NCBI RefSeq assembly: GCF_002237655.1 | Contig: NZ_NOKT01000001.1 | Location: 186,001-250,000, forward strand | Length of the DNA: 64,000 nucleotides | Direction of reading: 5' to 3' | Origin: Streptomyces sp. XY006 | GTDB lineage: Bacteria > Actinomycetota > Actinomycetes > Streptomycetales > Streptomycetaceae | Shown: positions 63,660 to 64,000 of the stretch, piece by piece | Numbering within the stretch: position 1 is the stretch's first letter | Layout of the letters: each line of letters opens with the position of its first letter | Translations under genes and position numbers: made by a program | The notes under the pieces: model-generated | Told to the model about the DNA's origin: nothing | The model's input: the letters and a program-made list of their open reading frames with translations, nothing else | Databases searched by the model: none

Positions 63660-64000
63660 ATGCACATACCGTGGTTCAGGCGCGCCGGCAGACAGGCACT
63701 CACCATGGGGACCGCGATCGCCCTGCTGTCGGCCGTGCCATCTATGGCACAGGCAGACGCGTCGGCTGATCTCGAGGTCGAGTCTTACGTTCTACCGATT
63801 GGCGCAGCGACGCCATCTCTACAAGAGTTGCAGAGCGGCGACGGTATGGAACGTCTGCGAGACGTTGCCCGTAAGGCGGAGCCGATGGCGCAGCTGCCGC
63901 ACGAGACGGTTGGTCCTGCGGCGTCGTACGCACGGCTGGCGACTCAGCCCTCTCGCACCACGCCTGTCGCATCGACCGCCTCGCCGACGCCCATGATCGC
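63660..64000 (+). CDS. secreted protein, N-terminal part, runs off the window
   Basis: ATG 63660 has GGGGG 6 nt upstream. The product begins with a basic segment RRAGRQ and a hydrophobic helix ALTMGTAIALLSAVPSMAQA, a good signal peptide. The mature part reads LEVESYVLPIGAA, then Gln/Ala/Pro-rich sequence, and is cut by the right edge. Base composition is less GC-rich than in neighbours. The domain that would identify it is missing. It could be a large exported toxin or surface protein, which is speculation. Confidence 0.6.
   Translation, partial: MHIPWFRRAGRQALTMGTAIALLSAVPSMAQADASADLEVESYVLPIGAATPSLQELQSGDGMERLRDVARKAEPMAQLPHETVGPAASYARLATQPSRTTPVASTASPTPMI

Overview
This is high-GC actinobacterial DNA. 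Codon third positions are strongly G/C, GTG and TTG starts are frequent, stop and start codons often overlap (GTGA, ATGA), and three very large SARP/AfsR-type regulators are present. All of this points to a Streptomyces or close relative, in an accessory-rich part of the chromosome. No rRNA, tRNA, CRISPR array, integrase or intact insertion sequence was seen.

Layout. (1) 1-8096, minus strand: a Pel-like exopolysaccharide operon with a spherulin-4/GH135-type protein (cut by the window edge), two sugar-nucleotide epimerases, a nucleotidyltransferase, a polytopic membrane protein, a PelF-type glycosyltransferase and a secreted PelA-like deacetylase. A 20-bp perfect palindrome lies upstream. (2) 8.4-9.8 kb: two small secreted proteins. 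(3) 9.9-13.1 kb: an AfsR-like regulator with a frameshift in a run of seven G. (4) 13.3-18.3 kb: a CHAT protease-NTPase-TPR protein divergent from a 53-aa protein and a small membrane protein, a candidate conflict or signalling module. (5) 18.5-20.3 kb: a 7-codon leader ORF ahead of an APH-like kinase, then a methyltransferase on a probable leaderless transcript.

(6) 20.5-30.3 kb: the most unusual region. An FMN reductase is followed by two tandem 13-residue peptide genes of identical product, a hairpin, and a tightly coupled operon: beta-propeller, MFS exporter, GTP cyclohydrolase II, WD40 protein, formylglycine-generating-enzyme-like protein, RibD-type deaminase, DUF5519. The order GTP cyclohydrolase II, WD40, FGE-like, deaminase matches toxBCDE of toxoflavin biosynthesis, so a 7-azapteridine or related N-heterocycle is predicted. 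A 49-aa secreted peptide and a degenerate thioesterase-like protein follow. A second SARP faces the operon across a strong terminator.

(7) 33.6-39.4 kb: STAS and HATPase anti-sigma-type regulators, small membrane proteins, PAP2 phosphatase, YihY and CorA. (8) 39.4-45.3 kb: a third SARP with a probable SARP-type promoter, divergent from an iptA-tnaA pair for 6-dimethylallyl-tryptophan/indole chemistry. (9) 45.4-52.8 kb: Hsp20, a TetR/MFS/flavin monooxygenase resistance-like module, a TauE-family permease, GAPDH and a GlxA-type regulator. (10) 52.8-60.9 kb: TetR, ANTAR and HATPase regulators, a haloacetate-dehalogenase-like hydrolase, a DCC thiol oxidoreductase, a large secreted PA14/propeller/CBM/DUF1080 protein, Nudix and GNAT. 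(11) 61-64 kb: an I36-type inhibitor-like protein, a frameshifted VOC protein, a short AraC regulator, poorly organised DNA, and the start of a secreted protein that leaves the window.

Most functions are family-level readings of the translated sequence. No database search was run, so product assignments for clusters 1, 4 and 6 are inference from motifs plus gene order.
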